From assembly GCF_003544895.1 (NCBI RefSeq), contig NZ_CP032125.1:2618001-2682000 (forward strand): 64,000 bases of DNA, in the 5' to 3' direction. The notes below the pieces were generated by a model. The model was not told the origin of the DNA. It searched no databases and worked only from the letters and a program-made list of their open reading frames with translations. Shown in pieces: positions 44,617-55,246 of this stretch; position 1 is the first letter of the stretch; each line of letters opens with the position of its first letter. The position numbers and the translations under genes are program-made. The stretch is from Profundibacter amoris (GTDB lineage: Bacteria > Pseudomonadota > Alphaproteobacteria > Rhodobacterales > Rhodobacteraceae).

Positions 44617-45642
44617 ATGCCGATCACACCCAAACCCATGCTGATTTCCGGCAATGCCAACAGGCCCCTCGCACAAGAGATCGCCCGATACGCTGCGATG
44701 AACAGCGGGATGGACATCAGACTGCTGGATTCGCGGGTCGAGAAATTCAACGACAAGGAAATCTTTGTCGAGGTTTACGAAAATGTGCGCGGCGAGGATA
44801 TGTTCATCATCCAGCCCACATCAAACCCCGCCAATGACAACCTGATGGAGCTGCTGATCATCGCTGACGCGCTGCGCCGGTCCTCGGCGGCACGGATCAC
44901 CGCCGTGATGCCCTACTTTGGCTATGCCCGTCAGGACCGCAGAACCAAGGCCCGCACGCCGATTTCCGCCAAACTGGTGGCAAACCTGATTGTCGAAGCC
45001 GGTATTCACCGCGTTTTAACGATGGACCTGCACGCCACACAGATTCAGGGCTTTTTTGATATTCCGGTAGATAACCTTTATGCCTCGCCGGTGTTCGCAC
45101 TGGATATCATGCACCATTTCGGCGAGCGGATGGACAAGGTGACGATCATCTCGCCCGATGTCGGCGGGGTGGCCCGTGCCCGTGATCTGGCGCAACGGAT
45201 CGGCAGCGGATTGTCGATTGTGGACAAACGCCGCTCGAAACCCGGCGAGATTGCCGAGATGAAAGTGATCGGTGATGTCGAGGGCAAGATCTGTATCATC
45301 GTTGACGACATTTGCGACACCGCCGGCACCCTGTGCAAAGCTGCCGAAGTCCTGATCGAACATGGTGCCGCCGAAGTGCACTCCTATATCACCCATGGTG
45401 TGTTGTCCGGCCCTGCGGTTGAACGGATCGAGAATTCAGTGATGAAGCACCTTGTCATCACCGATTCAATCGAGGCCACCCAACCCGTCAAGGATGCGCG
45501 GAAAATCCGTATCGTGCCTTCGGCCCCGCTGTTTTCACAGGCCATTCTGAATACCTGGGAAGGCACCTCGGTGTCCTCGCTGTTTGATGTGAATACACTA
45601 AAGCCGCTGTATAAAGGCAGCAAATGGGGCCAAAAGATCTAG
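44617..45642 (+). CDS. prs: Ribose-phosphate pyrophosphokinase
   Basis: A 341-residue PRPP synthetase. [21 protein letters not shown]-type start region, [49 protein letters not shown], and the PRPP loop [20 protein letters not shown] are all conserved. It makes PRPP for purine, pyrimidine, histidine and tryptophan synthesis. The ATG at 44617 has GGGAGG upstream. It is slightly longer than the usual 310-320 residues. Convergent with the lectin gene. Confidence 0.95.
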   Translation: MPITPKPMLISGNANRPLAQEIARYAAMNSGMDIRLLDSRVEKFNDKEIFVEVYENVRGEDMFIIQPTSNPANDNLMELLIIADALRRSSAARITAVMPYFGYARQDRRTKARTPISAKLVANLIVEAGIHRVLTMDLHATQIQGFFDIPVDNLYASPVFALDIMHHFGERMDKVTIISPDVGGVARARDLAQRIGSGLSIVDKRRSKPGEIAEMKVIGDVEGKICIIVDDICDTAGTLCKAAEVLIEHGAAEVHSYITHGVLSGPAVERIENSVMKHLVITDSIEATQPVKDARKIRIVPSAPLFSQAILNTWEGTSVSSLFDVNTLKPLYKGSKWGQKI

Positions 45643-45645
45643 CCG

Positions 45646-45996
45646 TTACTCCAGCACCCAGTCATCGTCATCCTTGACCTCGCCAAAAGCGATCCAGTCG
45701 GCCCGCACCCGTGCGATCCGCGTGTCACCCCATGTGCGAAACACCAGCGCAAAGCCTTCGGGGTTGACCATCTCGGCAAAAATATCGGCGCGCTGGTTGG
45801 TGGCTTTGTCGAAATCCCACAGGGATAGACCGACCTGCACCATCGGCATGCTGGAAAAAGGCTCGTCAAACTCTATCACTTTGCGAAATTCGCGCGGGCC
45901 TTCCCCCGTCCACATCACGCCGTCATGCTGATAATCCGAAAACAGCATAACAGAGCCACTTTCGACTCCCAGCAACCTGCTGCGCAATTTTCTCAT
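45646..45996 (-). CDS. H-type lectin domain protein
   Basis: A 116-residue protein without signal peptide. The core VIEFDEPFSSMPMVQVGLSLWDFDKATNQRADIFAEMVNPEGFALVFRTWGDTRIARVRADWIAFGE is the H-type lectin fold (discoidin/snail-agglutinin type), a carbohydrate-binding beta sandwich known from snail agglutinin and common in Rhodobacterales. It probably binds a sugar such as N-acetylgalactosamine; how it leaves the cell is not visible. Convergent with prs, three bases apart. Confidence 0.75.
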   Translation of the reverse strand: MRKLRSRLLGVESGSVMLFSDYQHDGVMWTGEGPREFRKVIEFDEPFSSMPMVQVGLSLWDFDKATNQRADIFAEMVNPEGFALVFRTWGDTRIARVRADWIAFGEVKDDDDWVLE

Positions 45997-46070
45997 GGGA
46001 CCCTCGTAAAAATGGATTGCTGTTAGAACACTTAAGAACGAATTAAACCTAACATTATATTAACCAAAAG

Positions 46071-46100
46071 AAAAAGGCCCCGAATATTTCGGAGCCTTTA
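46071..46100 (-). terminator. Terminator of the ATP synthase operon
   Basis: On the minus strand AAAGGCTCCGAA and TTCGGGGCCTTT form a 12-pair stem with one mismatch over a short loop, followed by TTTTTCTTTT. It lies 28 bases after the atpC stop. Confidence 0.85.
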
Positions 46101-46127
46101 AAAATATTATTCTGAAAGGACAGGCGC

Positions 46128-46523
46128 CTATTCCATGTCCTCAAGCAGTTGCGCAAAATCGGCGACCAGTTTCTCGGCAGCACTTTTGTCCTCGTCGCTG
46201 GCTTTTTCGGCCTGTTCGCGGGCAAATGTGTATGCGCTTTCCAGATCGGCCTTTTTGACCTCGTTACCGGCATGTGCCTGTTCGGCCAGAACCGAAACAC
46301 CTTCGGAAGTGATTTCAACGAAACCGCCGGTTACGACGAAATCCGCTTCACCTTCTGGCCCGTTCACCTTGACCACGCCGGGGCGCAGGGTGGTGATAAC
46401 CGGGGCGTGGTCGGGCAACACTGTCATGTCACCCTCGGCCGCCGGAAGCATAACCTCGGTCGCCTGAAGCGACGCAAGGCTGCGTTCAGGCGAAACCAGA
46501 TCGAATTGCATAGTGTCAGCCAT
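46128..46523 (-). CDS. atpC: F1 ATP synthase subunit epsilon
   Basis: A 131-residue epsilon subunit. The N-terminal beta sandwich (MQFDLVSPERSLASLQATEVMLPAAEGDMTVLPDHAPVITTL) is conserved, followed by a short helical C-terminal domain (KKADLESAYTFAREQAEKASDED). It sits on the central stalk and controls hydrolysis. Last gene of the atp operon, 12 bases after atpD. Confidence 0.95.
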   Translation of the reverse strand: MADTMQFDLVSPERSLASLQATEVMLPAAEGDMTVLPDHAPVITTLRPGVVKVNGPEGEADFVVTGGFVEITSEGVSVLAEQAHAGNEVKKADLESAYTFAREQAEKASDEDKSAAEKLVADFAQLLEDME

Positions 46524-46535
46524 TGGCCAAACTCC

Positions 46536-48859
<2,324 letters not shown>

Positions 48860-48889
48860 GTACCAATTCCTATCCCTTAAGCCACTAGG

Positions 48890-50425
48890 TTATGCGAAAT
48901 CCGCTGCGAAGGCATCAAGCGCCGCTTTGATCTTGTCTTCGATCTCACCTTTGATCTTGGGATCTTTGTCGGTGATTTCCGCCAGCAGATCGGCGTTTTT
49001 CTGACGCAAGTGGGCCAGCAGACCTTCTTCAAAGCGACCGACCTGTTTCACGTCGATACCATCCAGATAGCCTTTGGTGCCTGCATAGATGACGCAAACG
49101 ATTTCGGCGTTGGTCAGCGGCGAATACTGCGGCTGTTTCATCAGCTCGGTCAGACGCGCACCACGGTTAAGCATGGCCTGTGTTGCCGCATCCAGATCGG
49201 AACCGAACTGGGCAAAGGCAGCCATTTCGCGGTACTGGGCCAATTCCAGCTTGACCGGACCGGCGACAGATTTCATCGCGTTTGTCTGGGCCGAGGACCC
49301 AACCCGCGAAACCGACAGACCTGTGTTCACAGCAGGGCGGATGCCCTGATAGAACAGTTCGGTTTCAAGGAAGATCTGGCCATCGGTGATCGAAATCACG
49401 TTGGTCGGAATAAACGCCGAAACGTCGCCGCCCTGTGTTTCAATGATCGGCAGCGCGGTCAGCGAACCCGAACCGAAATCCTCGTTCAGCTTCGAGGAAC
49501 GTTCCAGCAGTCTCGAGTGCAGATAGAAAACGTCGCCGGGATAGGCTTCGCGTCCAGGCGGACGGCGCAGCAGCAACGACATCTGGCGATAAGACACGGC
49601 CTGTTTGGACAAATCATCATAGATGATCAGCGCGTGACGGCCGTTGTCGCGGAAATGCTCGGCCATCGCGGTGGCGGCATAGGGGGCCAGAAACTGCATT
49701 GGCGCAGGATCAGAGGCGGTTGCGGCAACCACGGTTGTGTAGTCGATCGCGCCGGTCTCTTCCAGCTTCTTCACCAGCTGTGCAACGGTCGAACGCTTCT
49801 GGCCGATCGCGACATAGATGCAATACAGCTTGTCGTATTCGCTTTCGGCAGCATCGTTATAGGATTTCTGGTTCAGGATCGTATCCAGCGCCACAGCGGT
49901 TTTACCTGTCTGGCGGTCACCGATGATCAGCTCGCGCTGGCCACGGCCAATCGGGATCATCGCGTCAACCGATTTCAGGCCGGTTGCCATCGGCTCGTGA
50001 ACCGATTTCCGCGGGATGATGCCCGGTGCCTTTTGGTCGGCAATCGCGCGTTTCTTGGTTTTGACAGGGCCTTTGCCGTCGATCGGGTTGCCCAGACCGT
50101 CCACAACGCGCCCCAGCAGTTCGTCCCCGACAGGAACATCCACAATCGCCTTGGTCCGCTTGACTGTGTCACCTTCTTTGATGTCACGGTCCGACCCGAA
50201 GATAACAACACCCACGTTGTCGGCCTCAAGGTTCAGCGCCATCCCGCGGATACCACCGGGGAATTCGACCATTTCACCCGCCTGGATGTTGTCCAGACCG
50301 TAAACCCGCGCAATACCGTCCCCGACGGACAGCACACGGCCGACTTCGGCCACATCGGCCTCTTTCCCAAAGTTCTTGATCTGGTCCTTAAGGATCGCAG
50401 AAATTTCGGCTGCTTGGATGCCCAT
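48890..50425 (-). CDS. atpA: F1 ATP synthase subunit alpha
   Basis: A 511-residue alpha subunit. [19 protein letters not shown] is the non-catalytic P-loop, followed by [17 protein letters not shown] and the [17 protein letters not shown] segment. The start codon overlaps the atpH stop by one base. It alternates with beta in the F1 head and contacts the delta subunit by its N-terminus. Confidence 0.98.
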   Translation of the reverse strand: MGIQAAEISAILKDQIKNFGKEADVAEVGRVLSVGDGIARVYGLDNIQAGEMVEFPGGIRGMALNLEADNVGVVIFGSDRDIKEGDTVKRTKAIVDVPVGDELLGRVVDGLGNPIDGKGPVKTKKRAIADQKAPGIIPRKSVHEPMATGLKSVDAMIPIGRGQRELIIGDRQTGKTAVALDTILNQKSYNDAAESEYDKLYCIYVAIGQKRSTVAQLVKKLEETGAIDYTTVVAATASDPAPMQFLAPYAATAMAEHFRDNGRHALIIYDDLSKQAVSYRQMSLLLRRPPGREAYPGDVFYLHSRLLERSSKLNEDFGSGSLTALPIIETQGGDVSAFIPTNVISITDGQIFLETELFYQGIRPAVNTGLSVSRVGSSAQTNAMKSVAGPVKLELAQYREMAAFAQFGSDLDAATQAMLNRGARLTELMKQPQYSPLTNAEIVCVIYAGTKGYLDGIDVKQVGRFEEGLLAHLRQKNADLLAEITDKDPKIKGEIEDKIKAALDAFAADFA

Positions 50426-50985
50426 TATCCGACCTCTTTCATTGCATTCTGGAGGTTACCGAGCTTGGATTTGATCGAGGTGTCGATCATCTTCGAGCCC
50501 ACTTTAACGATTAAACCGCCGATGAGGGATTCATCGACGGAAGGATTGATAATAACAGTCTTGCCCACGCTGGCTTTCAGCGTTTTGGCAAGCTTGTCAC
50601 TCTGTGCTTTGGTCAGTTTCTTGGCAGAAACGACCTCGGCTGTCACTTCGCCCTTTTCCTCGGCAATCAGCTTGCGCAGGTTTTCTACCAGTTGCGGCAG
50701 AACGAAAAGGCGGCGGTTGCCGGCCATCAGGCCCAGCGTGTTTTTCACGATGGGCGAGAGTTTCATTTTGGTTGCGATCGCCGTAATGGCCTTACCCTGC
50801 TCTTGGCGGGTATAGATCGGGGAATTGATCAACGCCTTCAGGTCGTCGCTTTCGGCAAGGGCCGCTGCAAGGGTATTCACATCCCCTTCAAGCGCCTTCA
50901 GTTTCTTGCCGTCCTTGGCCAGATCAAAAACTGCCGTCGCATAACGCGCGGCGATGCCGGATGAGATAGAAGCTGGTTCAGACAC
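50425..50985 (-). CDS. atpH: F1 ATP synthase subunit delta
   Basis: A 186-residue delta subunit. [19 protein letters not shown] is the N-terminal helix that binds alpha, and the C-terminal [30 protein letters not shown]-like segment contacts b/b'. It starts with GTG (AAGGGCGGAC upstream). First gene of atpHAGDC; F0 genes are not adjacent, the normal situation in Rhodobacterales. A CRP-like palindrome lies 36 bases upstream. Confidence 0.95.
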   Translation of the reverse strand: MSEPASISSGIAARYATAVFDLAKDGKKLKALEGDVNTLAAALAESDDLKALINSPIYTRQEQGKAITAIATKMKLSPIVKNTLGLMAGNRRLFVLPQLVENLRKLIAEEKGEVTAEVVSAKKLTKAQSDKLAKTLKASVGKTVIINPSVDESLIGGLIVKVGSKMIDTSIKSKLGNLQNAMKEVG

Positions 50986-51021
50986 GTCCGCCCTTCCACT
51001 GTCAAAACGTCCCCTTATTAT

Positions 51022-51039
51022 TTGTGATTGTTTTCACAA
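51022..51039 (-). promoter_or_regulatory. CRP-like palindrome upstream of the atp operon
   Basis: TTGTGA-TTGTTT-TCACAA is a perfect palindrome around a six-base centre and matches the TGTGA-N6-TCACA operator of CRP-type regulators exactly. It lies 36 bases before the GTG start of atpH. The regulator is unknown, since alphaproteobacterial CRP/FNR proteins vary in the half-site read. Confidence 0.5.
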
Positions 51040-51182
51040 GGGACAGCCAAGGCACATACGCATGCATGCACCGAATTTCGTGCAGGGTGTAGCAGAGGAG
51101 TTTTGTTGTCGCAACAGGCGATGCGTGCAAAAGGCAAACTCAATCCCCAGTAATATTAGGGATTTAGCCGATATGCGTCACA

Positions 51183-51775
51183 ATGTGGCGAAAAAACATG
51201 CTGGATAAGCGGGGATTCAAAGGCGGAGCAGGCGAATCTTTGACGGGTTTGGGCGCCACAAGCAAGGAAATCCTGCATTACCCACACCCGAACCTGCGCA
51301 TCCGCCACAAGGCAGGCGATCCGGCGGAAGGGGTGGCGGCCTATCTGCACACCGATCAGCTTGGCTCGGTGCGGATGGTGACGGATGATGATCCCGATGC
51401 GGATGGCAGCATGGTGGCCAGGGAAACCACCTACCGCCCCTTCGGCGAAGCGGTGGATTTTGCAGTCAGCCTGACCCCGCCCGAGACCAAGGGGTTTATC
51501 CCGCTCTCGGGGCTTGATTTCATCAAACCCCTGCCACGGCGACGGGAGAACGCTTCGACGCCGACGCCGGCCTGCAATACCTGAACGCGCGGTATTATGA
51601 CCCGAGGCTGGGGATGTTCATCCAGTCGGACTGGTTCGAGGTGACCAAACCGGGGGTCGGGACGAACAGGTATGCGTATAGTTTCAATGATCCGGTGAAT
51701 TTGAGTGATCCGGGGGGGGGAACTGCGGACCTTGCGCTTTGGCACTACCTCTTATTGCTGACTATATCGGTCTAA
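51183..51775 (+). pseudogene. Remnant of an RHS-repeat protein core, two frames
   Basis: This is the C-terminal tip of an RHS/YD-repeat core without its N-terminal thousand or more residues. From about 51270 the first frame reads EILHYPHPNLRI, VAAYLHTDQLGSVRMVTDD and TTYRPFGEAVDF, ending KGFI. The expected continuation [20 protein letters not shown], then [20 protein letters not shown] and [12 protein letters not shown], lies in another frame from 51545. A 44-base segment (51501-51544) with a stem-loop sits between them. The YDPRLGMF and DPVNLSDP blocks are the hallmarks of the RHS core just before the variable toxin. The first frame may be expressed from ATG 51183 as a 133-residue fragment. 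Confidence 0.78.
51712..51720 (+). repeat. G9 homopolymer at the RHS-core/toxin junction
   Basis: Nine Gs follow GATCC in the DPGG codons. With nine the core frame runs to a stop at 51773; with seven or ten the frame continues as DPGG(G)[11 protein letters not shown] into the downstream toxin ORF. The tract therefore sets whether core and toxin are joined, and such a run is prone to slippage and to base-calling error. Confidence 0.8.
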
Positions 51776-52290
51776 CAGGGCTATTTGGGTTAACTGTAGG
51801 AGAAACTGCTGCGGTTGTTACAGGTGCTGCAGTGGCAACGGGAGTTGCAGTTAACTCCAAAGGCAAGCTCGGTCAGGGTAGCCAAGCCTCCAATCCCTTA
51901 AATGATACCGCAACAGGAAATACAACCGGAAATATTGGGCCAGTTGGGAATGGAGTTTCGGGGCATTGGGGAGTCAATTCGGAACAGGAAACCGGAGATA
52001 TTGAGGTAATTCCAGCGGAAGAGACCAACAATAAAGGGACAGCATCCAAACCTTCGTATCAGGGAAAACCAGAAACCGTTCAAGCTGGAAGTTTTCAAGA
52101 TCGGCTCTATGGACCAGACGGAAAACCTGCTGTAGATGTGGATTGGGATAGTGACCACGAAGGCTATGGGCGTCCCCATTCGCATGATTGGAAAGATGGA
52201 AAACGTACTACTGGTCGTGAATCTACCGACAAAGAGACATCTTGGACAGGAGCAGATCGCGATCCAGAAACTGGGCGTCTGAACGAATAA
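51739..52290 (+). CDS. Variable C-terminal (probable toxin) domain of the RHS protein, separated by frame
   Basis: The frame is open from 51709 and encodes, after the RHS junction, [20 protein letters not shown] and then about 180 residues. The first part is hydrophobic and Ala/Val/Gly-rich ([21 protein letters not shown]), as in many RHS toxin linkers. The C-terminal part is polar with [33 protein letters not shown]; the closely spaced Asp and His ([13 protein letters not shown]) could be a metal or catalytic site. The start at 51739 is TTG with no good ribosome site, so fusion to the core by frameshift is more likely than independent start. The stop overlaps the next ATG (TAATG). I do not recognise the toxin family. 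Confidence 0.6.
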   Translation: MALPLIADYIGLTGLFGLTVGETAAVVTGAAVATGVAVNSKGKLGQGSQASNPLNDTATGNTTGNIGPVGNGVSGHWGVNSEQETGDIEVIPAEETNNKGTASKPSYQGKPETVQAGSFQDRLYGPDGKPAVDVDWDSDHEGYGRPHSHDWKDGKRTTGRESTDKETSWTGADRDPETGRLNE

Positions 52291-52649
52291 TGCAACAAGA
52301 AACCGAGCTGAAATATCATGATTTCGAGGTTGTAGAGATAGCCTATACTTCAGATGTTCTGAAATTATTTGTGCGCCCCAATAGGGCTGCTTCAATAATA
52401 GAAGTTATCACCCTGTCTGGAGTGAGTGCTATTAGATTGGGTATTATGGGGGGGCAGATTGTCATTTCCAGAATTGAAAAAGAGCCAATAACCTTAAATA
52501 ATATTAGCTTTGTCAATTCTTTCTTCGGATCAGATGAACAAGTGTTAATTAGCGAAAATGCTACCAAAAGTATTTTTGTTTCAATTGATACTCATGTTGG
52601 TATGAGTTTACTTAGTGTTTGTGAGGAGATGTCCTTTGGTAAATTATAG
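52290..52649 (+). CDS. Probable immunity protein for the RHS C-terminal toxin
   Basis: A 119-residue protein ([21 protein letters not shown], ending SLLSVCEEMSFGKL), mostly alternating short beta strands with acidic residues, no signal peptide and no membrane helix. Its start overlaps the toxin stop as TAATG. The region is clearly richer in A+T than the neighbouring genes, a common sign of recently acquired immunity genes. No known family is recognised; the function is inferred from position next to an RHS variable domain. Confidence 0.6.
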   Translation: MQQETELKYHDFEVVEIAYTSDVLKLFVRPNRAASIIEVITLSGVSAIRLGIMGGQIVISRIEKEPITLNNISFVNSFFGSDEQVLISENATKSIFVSIDTHVGMSLLSVCEEMSFGKL

Positions 52650-52680
52650 CATATATTTCAGTCTGTTAAAGAATCACACA

Positions 52681-53001
52681 CTAGCCGTCAATCCTCAAAA
52701 CCCTCCCATCCCCCAAACCTTGCCCCACATGCACCACCCCGATCCGGCGCGCGTCTGTGCCCTCGCGTAACCCCACCGCATAGTTGACACCCGAGGGCGG
52801 GGACAGCCATGTCGGCGGCAGCTCGGCCACCCCCAACAACGCCACCACCCCCGCCGGTGCCACATCCGGCGCGATGCCGTGGCGGCCGGAATGGACGGTG
52901 GCGATGGCCTGCAACTCTGCCAGCCGCTCTTGCCCCGCCCCCGTGACACGCAGGAAATCCCCCACACGCAGCAATCGCCGCCCCGATCTGCGCCCTGACA
53001 T
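52681..53001 (-). CDS. Conserved-looking hypothetical protein, 106 residues
   Basis: The frame gives MSGRRSGRRLLRVGDFLRVTGAGQERLAELQAIATVHSG, then APAGVVALLGVAELPPTWLSPPSGVNYAVGLREGTDARRIGVVHVG. Three overlapping frames on this strand are open because of the high GC content; this one has the most ordinary composition and follows the methyltransferase gene by 48 bases on the same strand. An upstream GTG at 53013 is possible. No family is recognised and the gene could be a shadow, but I think it is real. Confidence 0.45.
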   Translation of the reverse strand: MSGRRSGRRLLRVGDFLRVTGAGQERLAELQAIATVHSGRHGIAPDVAPAGVVALLGVAELPPTWLSPPSGVNYAVGLREGTDARRIGVVHVGQGLGDGRVLRIDG

Positions 53002-53049
53002 CTTGCCATACACAAAACAGACGCAACCCAGACGCCGTTCAGACCGCCC

Positions 53050-53796
53050 TCAGACCGGTTTCGCCTCGGGTGCGCGCACCCCTTCCAGTATCCGCAAGGG
53101 CCGCCGGACCGCCTCGCTCAGCCCCGGGCGTTTGGGGGCCGGGATCTGTTTGCTGACCTCGACCAGCAGCACCCCGCCGGCCACCATGGTCGGGATCCGC
53201 CGCCCTGCCTTTTCCCAGAAATTCCCCGTCCGCAGCCAGAACCGTTTTTGCGACGGCGGGGTATAGAGCGCGCCGACGTGGCGTTCGGGGATCAACCCGT
53301 GGCTTTTCAACTGTGCCTCGAGCTGGCCCAGACTGTAGGGATGGCCATAGCCGAACGGCGTGCGGTCACTGCGCGCCCACAGGCCAACACGGTTGGGCAC
53401 GATGAACAACCCGCGCCCCCCCGGTCCCAGCACGCGGTAACATTCCTGTAGCAAATCCCACGGGTGTTCGCTGGTTTCCAGCCCGTGCATCACCACCAGT
53501 TTGTCCACCGATCCGGTTTCCAGCGGCCACATGGTTTCCTCGCACAGAACGGCGACGTTTTTCATCCCCGCCGGCCAGGCCATCACCCCCTGTGGTCCCG
53601 GCATCAATCCGGTCACGCGGCGGGCGTCCTTCAGGAACGGGCGCAGCAGCGGCACGGCAAAGCCGAAGCCGACAACGGTTTGCCCCTTGGCCTCGGGCCA
53701 CAGTTCGACCACGCGCTCGCGTACGGCCCGCTGCGCCGCGCGGCCCAGCGCCGAGCGATAATAGAATGCCTTCAGGTCAAGCACATCAAGGTGCAT
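53050..53796 (-). CDS. Class I SAM-dependent methyltransferase
   Basis: A 248-residue protein. The SAM site is weak in motif I ([18 protein letters not shown]), but [40 protein letters not shown] is the clear post-I and motif II-III region of class I methyltransferases. The C-terminal third ([20 protein letters not shown]) is like those of small-molecule enzymes. The substrate is unknown. It starts a probable two-gene unit with the 106-residue protein downstream. Confidence 0.75.
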   Translation of the reverse strand: MHLDVLDLKAFYYRSALGRAAQRAVRERVVELWPEAKGQTVVGFGFAVPLLRPFLKDARRVTGLMPGPQGVMAWPAGMKNVAVLCEETMWPLETGSVDKLVVMHGLETSEHPWDLLQECYRVLGPGGRGLFIVPNRVGLWARSDRTPFGYGHPYSLGQLEAQLKSHGLIPERHVGALYTPPSQKRFWLRTGNFWEKAGRRIPTMVAGGVLLVEVSKQIPAPKRPGLSEAVRRPLRILEGVRAPEAKPV

Positions 53797-53860
53797 ATGC
53801 GGGAGCCCGTGTTACTGTTGCTGGCCGGATCATAGCCGGTTTACACGAAAATGCCACGGC

Positions 53861-54409
53861 TTATGCGATCAATGCGGCCTCGGCCTTCAGCAGTTTCATC
53901 AACACTTTCAGGGAACGCTCGTAAACCTCGTCTTCGGCCAGCTTGCCGTTGGTGAACTGGTCCGGCGCCCCCGCCACCATTACTTCCGGTCCCATCAGCA
54001 GCCGTGGCCGGAACGGCGTCATCGCCAGCCGCAACGCATATTGCGCCCGCGCCCCGCCTGCCCGTCCGGCAGCGGCGGATACCAGCGCCACCGGCTTGCC
54101 CTTCCACGGAGCACCCTCGGTGCGGCTGACCCAGTCCAGCGCGTTTTTCAGCACGCCCGAGAAGGATTGATTGTATTCCGGCGTTGAAATCACCACCGCA
54201 TCCGCCGCCGCGATCTGGTCGGCCAGCACCTGCACCTTGGCGGGGATGCCGTCGCGATCCTCGACATCGCCATTATACAGCGGCAGGTCGATATCGGCCT
54301 CGGTGAATGTGGCCCCTTCCATCAGCCGCCCGGCCTCGCGGATCAGGTGGCGGTTGAACGACCCTTGTCGCAAGGATCCCGATATTCCCAATAGGTTAAA
54401 CTGTGTCAT
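53861..54409 (-). CDS. NADPH-dependent FMN reductase
   Basis: A 182-residue flavodoxin-like reductase. LLGISGSLRQGSFNRHLIREA is the FMN phosphate site and VISTPEYNQSFSGVLKNALDWVSR the family signature; VALVSAAAGRAGGARAQYALRLAM follows. It reduces FMN, quinones, azo dyes or chromate with NADPH. Alone on the minus strand, between the methyltransferase gene and the DUF938 gene. Confidence 0.88.
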   Translation of the reverse strand: MTQFNLLGISGSLRQGSFNRHLIREAGRLMEGATFTEADIDLPLYNGDVEDRDGIPAKVQVLADQIAAADAVVISTPEYNQSFSGVLKNALDWVSRTEGAPWKGKPVALVSAAAGRAGGARAQYALRLAMTPFRPRLLMGPEVMVAGAPDQFTNGKLAEDEVYERSLKVLMKLLKAEAALIA

Positions 54410-54546
54410 GTCGCGTTGTTCCTTATCCTGTGGCGTTCAGGATGTGGCAAAACAGGGATGCACACAAGGGCGGCTGTTGCACAACAGATGTGCATTTTCT
54501 GCTAGGCCGGCTTCTGCGCCACGATCACCAGATTATTCGCTGGCAT

Positions 54547-55158
54547 CTAGTGAACCGCCACTAGGGACAGGCCGGCGGAACAGAGTTCGGCCTCGATCCA
54601 CTCCAGATCCTTATAGCCAATCAACGGGTTCTGCGCATTCAGGCTGGCATGGAATTTGGCGTCCCCTTCGCTGCGAAAGGTGCCATCGGTGCGAAACGGC
54701 CCGTAGATAAAGAAATGCCCGCCCGCCGCCAGCGCCCCCGCCGCGCCACGGATCACCGCCTCCGCGTCATCCTGCGGGATCAGGTGGAACAGGTTGACCA
54801 GATAAACCAGCCGTAAATCAGGGAAATCCGGCCACGGTTTGCTGGCGTCCAGCAACACAGGGTCACGCAGGTTATCCGCCCCCCTATGCGCCCGCCATGC
54901 GGTGATACTGTCCATCCGTTCGCCCGAGGCATCACTGGGTTGCCACACCACATCCGGATACATCCCTGCCAGCGCCGCGATGTGCTGCCCCGTGCCACTG
55001 GCCAGTTCCAGCACCATGCCGCGATCGGGCACATAATCCGCCAGCCGTTCGAATATCGGCGCGGCGTTGCGTTCGGCCGAAGGGGCAGACAGTCGCCCGT
55101 CGGGCAAAGCATGGCTGGTCGGGGCTGTATCGGGTAATTTCAGCGGGGGCTGTGTCAT
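54547..55158 (-). CDS. DUF938 family SAM methyltransferase, shortened by an in-frame amber codon
   Basis: A 203-residue methyltransferase-like protein: MVLELASGTGQHIAALAGMYPDVVWQPSD is motif I, LRLVYLVNLFHLIPQDDAEAVIRGAAGALAAGG covers motifs II-III, and FFIYGPFRTDGTFRSEGDAKFHASL is typical of DUF938. It ends SLVAVH at a TAG. The same frame then continues with MPANNLVIVAQKPA and a stop at 54502, and this is exactly the conserved DUF938 end. One substitution CAG to TAG therefore appears to have removed 15 residues. Start at ATG 55158. Confidence 0.8.
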   Translation of the reverse strand: MTQPPLKLPDTAPTSHALPDGRLSAPSAERNAAPIFERLADYVPDRGMVLELASGTGQHIAALAGMYPDVVWQPSDASGERMDSITAWRAHRGADNLRDPVLLDASKPWPDFPDLRLVYLVNLFHLIPQDDAEAVIRGAAGALAAGGHFFIYGPFRTDGTFRSEGDAKFHASLNAQNPLIGYKDLEWIEAELCSAGLSLVAVH

Positions 55159-55246
55159 TTTGCACCTGTCCTGTTCACAAGCCAATATTGCGCCTGCCTG
55201 CGCAATCGGCAAGAGTGGTGCGAACACTTTACCAGAAGGACTCGCC

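Noticed and set aside
49010-50815. 601-codon open frame opposite atpA/atpH
   Set aside because: It spans two well-defined atp genes in antisense and has no recognisable domain.
52784-53266. 160-codon plus-strand frame over the small hypothetical and methyltransferase genes
   Set aside because: It runs antisense to the conserved methyltransferase C-terminus and is Arg/Ser/Pro-rich, the typical shadow pattern.
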